Shown here piece by piece: positions 61,489 through 64,000 of a stretch of DNA of 64,000 bases. Numbering within the stretch: the first letter of the stretch is position 1; each line of letters begins with the position of its first letter. A program made the position numbers and the translations under genes. The stretch spans positions 477,937 to 541,936 of the forward strand of contig NZ_JACWFH010000008.1 in assembly GCF_019749255.1 (NCBI RefSeq), read 5' to 3'. The DNA is from Mesobacillus maritimus. GTDB taxonomy: Bacteria > Bacillota > Bacilli > Bacillales > Cytobacillaceae. The notes under the pieces were generated by a model, which saw only the letters and a list, made by a program, of their open reading frames with translations, made no database searches and was not told where the DNA came from.

Positions 61489-62562
61489 ATGGTAGATATT
61501 ACTGTAGAAGAACTTATAACATCCGATAAATATGTGCCTGTGGATGTTCGGTCGCCAATTGAACATGAAGAGGCATCTATTCCTGGATCCGTAAATATAC
61601 CTTTATTCACAAATGAAGAACGCCAAGAAATTGGTATCCTATATAAACAATCTGGAGATCAGGCAGCTAAATGGCGAGCCATGGAAATTGTCTCTCCTAA
61701 GCTACCTTCTTTGCTTCATGAAATAAAAAATTTAGAGGCTACCGGAGTTAAGCCTATAATACATTGTTGGCGTGGAGGGTCGCGAAGCAAAGCAGTTGCT
61801 TCATTTTTAGAGTTCTCTGGTATTCCATCAATTAGGCTAGCGGGTGGATACCGGGCTTATCGAGAATATATATTGGACAAGATCCCAAAAGTCCTTCCTA
61901 GTAAAGCGGTCGTTTTGCACGGGTTAACTGGTACCGGAAAGACTGATATTCTTAAAATATTACAAGATAAAGGTTTTCCGGTTGTTGATTTGGAAAAAAT
62001 GGCAAATCACCGGGGCTCCTTATTTGGAACAATTGGAATTGGCGATGGACACAATCAAAAGACCTTCGATGCACTATTGTTTCAACGATTACATGAGATA
62101 AACGGTTCAAAATACTTTATCGTCGAAGCAGAAAGTAAGCGCATTGGTCGCGCTGTACAGCCTGATTTCATGATGGATTTAAAAAAGACCGGAACGCATT
62201 TTCTTATTCAGTGCTCTTTAGAAAATAGGGTTGATAGAATTTATGGGGAGTATGTTGACCCTTATAAAGAAGAACAATGGTTTCAGGATGAAGTAATTGA
62301 AAAGGTAAAGCGGATTGAAAAACGTTTAAAAAGTCCTGACTTGGTTCAATCTATTGAAGAGGCAACACAAAATAAAAACTATAAAAAGGTAATTTCGATT
62401 CTTTTGGAGCATTATTATGATCCCCGGTATAATCATACAATTAAAGATTATATTGGTGAATTTATTACCATTAATGGGGATTCTTCACCTACAGCTGCTG
62501 CTGAAATTGAAAAGCACCTTGAACAGCTTCTTCCAACCAAAACAATGGTCAGAACAGAATAG
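61489..62562 (+). CDS. mnmH: tRNA 2-selenouridine/geranyl-2-thiouridine synthase MnmH
   Basis: A 357-residue enzyme that replaces sulfur by selenium in wobble 2-thiouridine of tRNA, through a geranylated intermediate. The N-terminal rhodanese domain starts DITVEELITSDKYVPVDVRS and has the catalytic cysteine in IIHCWRGGSRSKA (about C93). The P-loop domain has LHGLTGTGKTDIL near residue 145 and DLEKMANHRGSLFGTIG, typical of the family (also known as YbbB or SelU). GGAGG lies 13 bases from the ATG, rather far. No selD is in the window; one elsewhere would be needed for selenium transfer. Confidence 0.92.
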   Translation: MVDITVEELITSDKYVPVDVRSPIEHEEASIPGSVNIPLFTNEERQEIGILYKQSGDQAAKWRAMEIVSPKLPSLLHEIKNLEATGVKPIIHCWRGGSRSKAVASFLEFSGIPSIRLAGGYRAYREYILDKIPKVLPSKAVVLHGLTGTGKTDILKILQDKGFPVVDLEKMANHRGSLFGTIGIGDGHNQKTFDALLFQRLHEINGSKYFIVEAESKRIGRAVQPDFMMDLKKTGTHFLIQCSLENRVDRIYGEYVDPYKEEQWFQDEVIEKVKRIEKRLKSPDLVQSIEEATQNKNYKKVISILLEHYYDPRYNHTIKDYIGEFITINGDSSPTAAAEIEKHLEQLLPTKTMVRTE

Positions 62563-62570
62563 TCATATTT

Positions 62571-62606
62571 AAGGTGTGGGGCTGATAAACGCTCTACACC
62601 TTTATA
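62571..62606 (+). terminator. Probable terminator of mnmH
   Basis: AAGGTGT...ACACCTT around a 17-base loop, then TATAAATTTC. Confidence 0.55.
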
Positions 62607-62729
62607 AATTTCAGTTAAAAAAGCAAACTAAGCCCCTAATAAAAATTCATTAAATTGTCACATAAATATTCCGAATTTTTTGTATATAATAAAGATAACA
62701 CATCGTTATATAGGAGGAATGAACACACA

Positions 62730-62966
62730 ATGCGCGAATCAAAAAACTGTCATCATCGCTTTTCAGTCCATGAAGAGAATCTTAGTTTTTTAACTGATGA
62801 TGGTGTCGATGTATTTGTTGCCGGTGCAAGATTCCAAAAAACAATCAGCTGTGGCCATATGGAGACTCCCTACGAGAACAATGATATGTTGGTTTCTTGC
62901 TTGATAGAAAAAAGGAATGAATCCACAACTCCTAAAAGTTTATATTTGAATCTAATAAACTTCTAA
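62730..62966 (+). CDS. Small His/Cys-containing protein of unknown function
   Basis: A 78-residue cytosolic protein: MRESKNCHHRFSVHEENLSF, then DDGVDVFVAGARFQKTISCG, then HMETPYENNDMLVSCLIEKR. Cysteines and histidines (CHH, CGH, C) could bind a metal. I do not recognise the family. The AGGAGG site is 12 bases from this ATG and closer to an out-of-frame ATG that gives only 24 codons, so initiation may be inefficient. A terminator follows and the gene lies before odhA. Confidence 0.6.
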   Translation: MRESKNCHHRFSVHEENLSFLTDDGVDVFVAGARFQKTISCGHMETPYENNDMLVSCLIEKRNESTTPKSLYLNLINF

Positions 62967-62973
62967 TTTATTT

Positions 62974-63002
62974 TCCCGGGCATTTTGCTCGGGATTTTTT
63001 TA
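62974..63002 (+). terminator. Terminator before odhA
   Basis: TCCCG-GGC...GC-CGGGA stem with a TTTT loop, then seven T. Confidence 0.85.
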
Positions 63003-63130
63003 GTAAAAAATGGGTTGAAGTCAGGTAAGTGCTGGTCTTTGTGTAAATCTTAAAATACTATTAATTAGATATTTTCTTGCGATAAGGATTTTTCGGAAAA
63101 ATGTTTTCACTGTTTATGTGTTTAAAACCT

Positions 63131-63178
63131 TTGTACTAAAGAGAAAGCAATGGTAAAATAGCTATGAAAACGGTTATC
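63131..63178 (+). promoter_or_regulatory. Promoter of odhA with a possible catabolite-responsive element
   Basis: TTGTAC (63131-63136) and TAAAAT (63154-63159), 17 bases apart, fit sigma-A. Directly after the -10, TGAAAACGGTTATC (63165-63178) matches 12 of 14 positions of the CcpA cre consensus. odhAB is under carbon catabolite repression in B. subtilis, so the site is plausible. Confidence 0.55.
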
Positions 63179-63261
63179 CCCTGAATTTTAACATTTTTCA
63201 TATTTTTAAATTCAGTCTAGATGCCGCGCTCAACTATATACGAATGGTAGGGGAATTTTCT

Positions 63262-64000
63262 ATGAGTAAACCTGACACCAGTCAAGGGTTCTTGTCTGGT
63301 TTTCACGGTCCGAATTTGGGGTATATTGTTGAACTATATGAAAGATACCTCGAGGATCCGAATTCCATTGATCCAGAAGTAAAGGAATATTTTGATCAGG
63401 GAAACATTCCTACATTTGAACTGGGTACCAAAACTAGTGAAAATGTTATTGAAAATCTTCAGGAAAGTAATACTGAAAAAATAATTGCTGCTATTCGATT
63501 AGCAGACCATATTAGGGGTTACGGTCATTTATCTGCTAATGTGTTTCCTTTGGAAAAACCCAAAAAGGATGCACGCATTGAACCAGAGCAGTGGGGACTA
63601 ACCAGGGCTGACTTGGAAAAAATTCCTGCCAATCTGATTTGTCCAGATGCACCCGCAAATGTACGAAATGGTGCAGAAGCTATTGACCATTTAAAAGAGG
63701 TTTATACAAGTACTATTGCGTTTGAATATCACCAGGTTCATGACGTTGAAGAAAAAAACTGGTTGCGTCAAAGAATTGAGAATGGACGATTACTCCCATC
63801 CTTAAAAAGTAAAAAAAAGCTAGCTTTATTAAAGCGTTTAACTGAAGTAGAAGAGTTTGAGAAGTTTCTCCATCGAACATTTGTTGGACAAAAGCGTTTT
63901 TCCATTGAAGGGCTAGACACAATGGTCCCATTAATTGATGAAGTCATTTCAGAGGCAGTCAAGGATGGAGTCGAAACGGTTAATATTGGGATGGCCCATC
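63262..64000 (+). CDS. odhA: 2-oxoglutarate dehydrogenase E1 component OdhA (5' part only)
   Basis: The first 246 or so codons of the thiamine-dependent E1 subunit of the TCA-cycle 2-oxoglutarate dehydrogenase complex; the gene runs past the window end. The product starts SKPDTSQGFLSGFHGPNLGY, with the typical IVELYERYLEDPNSIDPEVK. It continues ADHIRGYGHLSANVFPL, FEYHQVHDVEEKNWLRQRIE and FLHRTFVGQKRFSIEGLDTM, the entry to the thiamine-binding region. AGGGGA precedes the ATG. A full-length protein would be about 940-955 residues. odhB is expected beyond the window. Confidence 0.95.
   Translation, partial: MSKPDTSQGFLSGFHGPNLGYIVELYERYLEDPNSIDPEVKEYFDQGNIPTFELGTKTSENVIENLQESNTEKIIAAIRLADHIRGYGHLSANVFPLEKPKKDARIEPEQWGLTRADLEKIPANLICPDAPANVRNGAEAIDHLKEVYTSTIAFEYHQVHDVEEKNWLRQRIENGRLLPSLKSKKKLALLKRLTEVEEFEKFLHRTFVGQKRFSIEGLDTMVPLIDEVISEAVKDGVETVNIGMAH

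Overview
The window is a chromosomal segment of a low-GC, endospore-forming member of the Bacillaceae. The evidence is the AT-rich sequence, frequent TTG and GTG starts behind strong GGAGG sites, and genes typical of Bacillus: yozE, yodN, yozD, spo0M, yodJ, ctpA, nrnB, ydjO, yeeI, helD, ku/ligD and odhA. It also carries two intergenic repeats that I recognise from Bacillus-type genomes. It is not B. subtilis itself. The trp operon includes its own trpG and sits behind two T-box leaders, and ku and ligD are divergent.

Layout. 1-2.2 kb: thiolase and enoyl-CoA hydratase (acyl-CoA metabolism). 2.2-11.7 kb: a yod-like neighbourhood (yozE, yodN, yozD, deoD, yodJ, ctpA). It is interrupted by a three-gene cluster (basic microprotein, PrkD-like kinase, Spo0M) and by a decayed IS1182-type element with a second repeat nested in it. 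11.9-15.1 kb: a two-component system and two Hsp20-like genes that may be spore associated. 15.3-25 kb: mixed housekeeping genes (atypical SDR, CAP-domain protein, nanoRNase NrnB, GNAT, UppP, patatin, TlpA-like protein, DapF). 25.1-25.85 kb: about 14 copies of a 51-52 bp tandem repeat. 25.9-28.7 kb: the NHEJ pair LigD and Ku. 29-41 kb: small conserved proteins, transporters, YeeI, a second methionine aminopeptidase, a deacetylase and the RNA polymerase recycling ATPase HelD. 42.4-42.8 kb: a decayed catalase 3' fragment. 43-49 kb: epimerase, YvgN and the fructose operon fruRKA. 49.4-53.4 kb: RlmA-like methyltransferase, hydrolase, MFS exporter and a MOSC protein. 53.5-60.5 kb: tandem tryptophan T-boxes and trpEGDCFBA. 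60.8-64 kb: an unknown HTH-like protein, MnmH, a small His/Cys protein and the start of odhA, which runs off the window.

Working together. The trp genes are closely packed or overlapping and form one pathway operon sensed by uncharged tRNA-Trp. FruR, FruK and FruA import fructose and convert it to fructose-1,6-bisphosphate under FruR control. Ku and LigD repair double-strand breaks, probably in spores. CtpA, YodJ, UppP, DapF and the CAP protein serve the envelope and peptidoglycan.

The features most worth a second look are a tRNA-like structured element upstream of the GNAT gene, the 52-bp repeat array, the microprotein-kinase-Spo0M cluster, two genes whose best ribosome site points at an ATC codon, an SDR lacking its catalytic tyrosine, and the catalase and IS remnants. 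I found no CRISPR array, prophage or rRNA operon. All functional calls come from reading motifs and remembered family resemblance; no database search was run.
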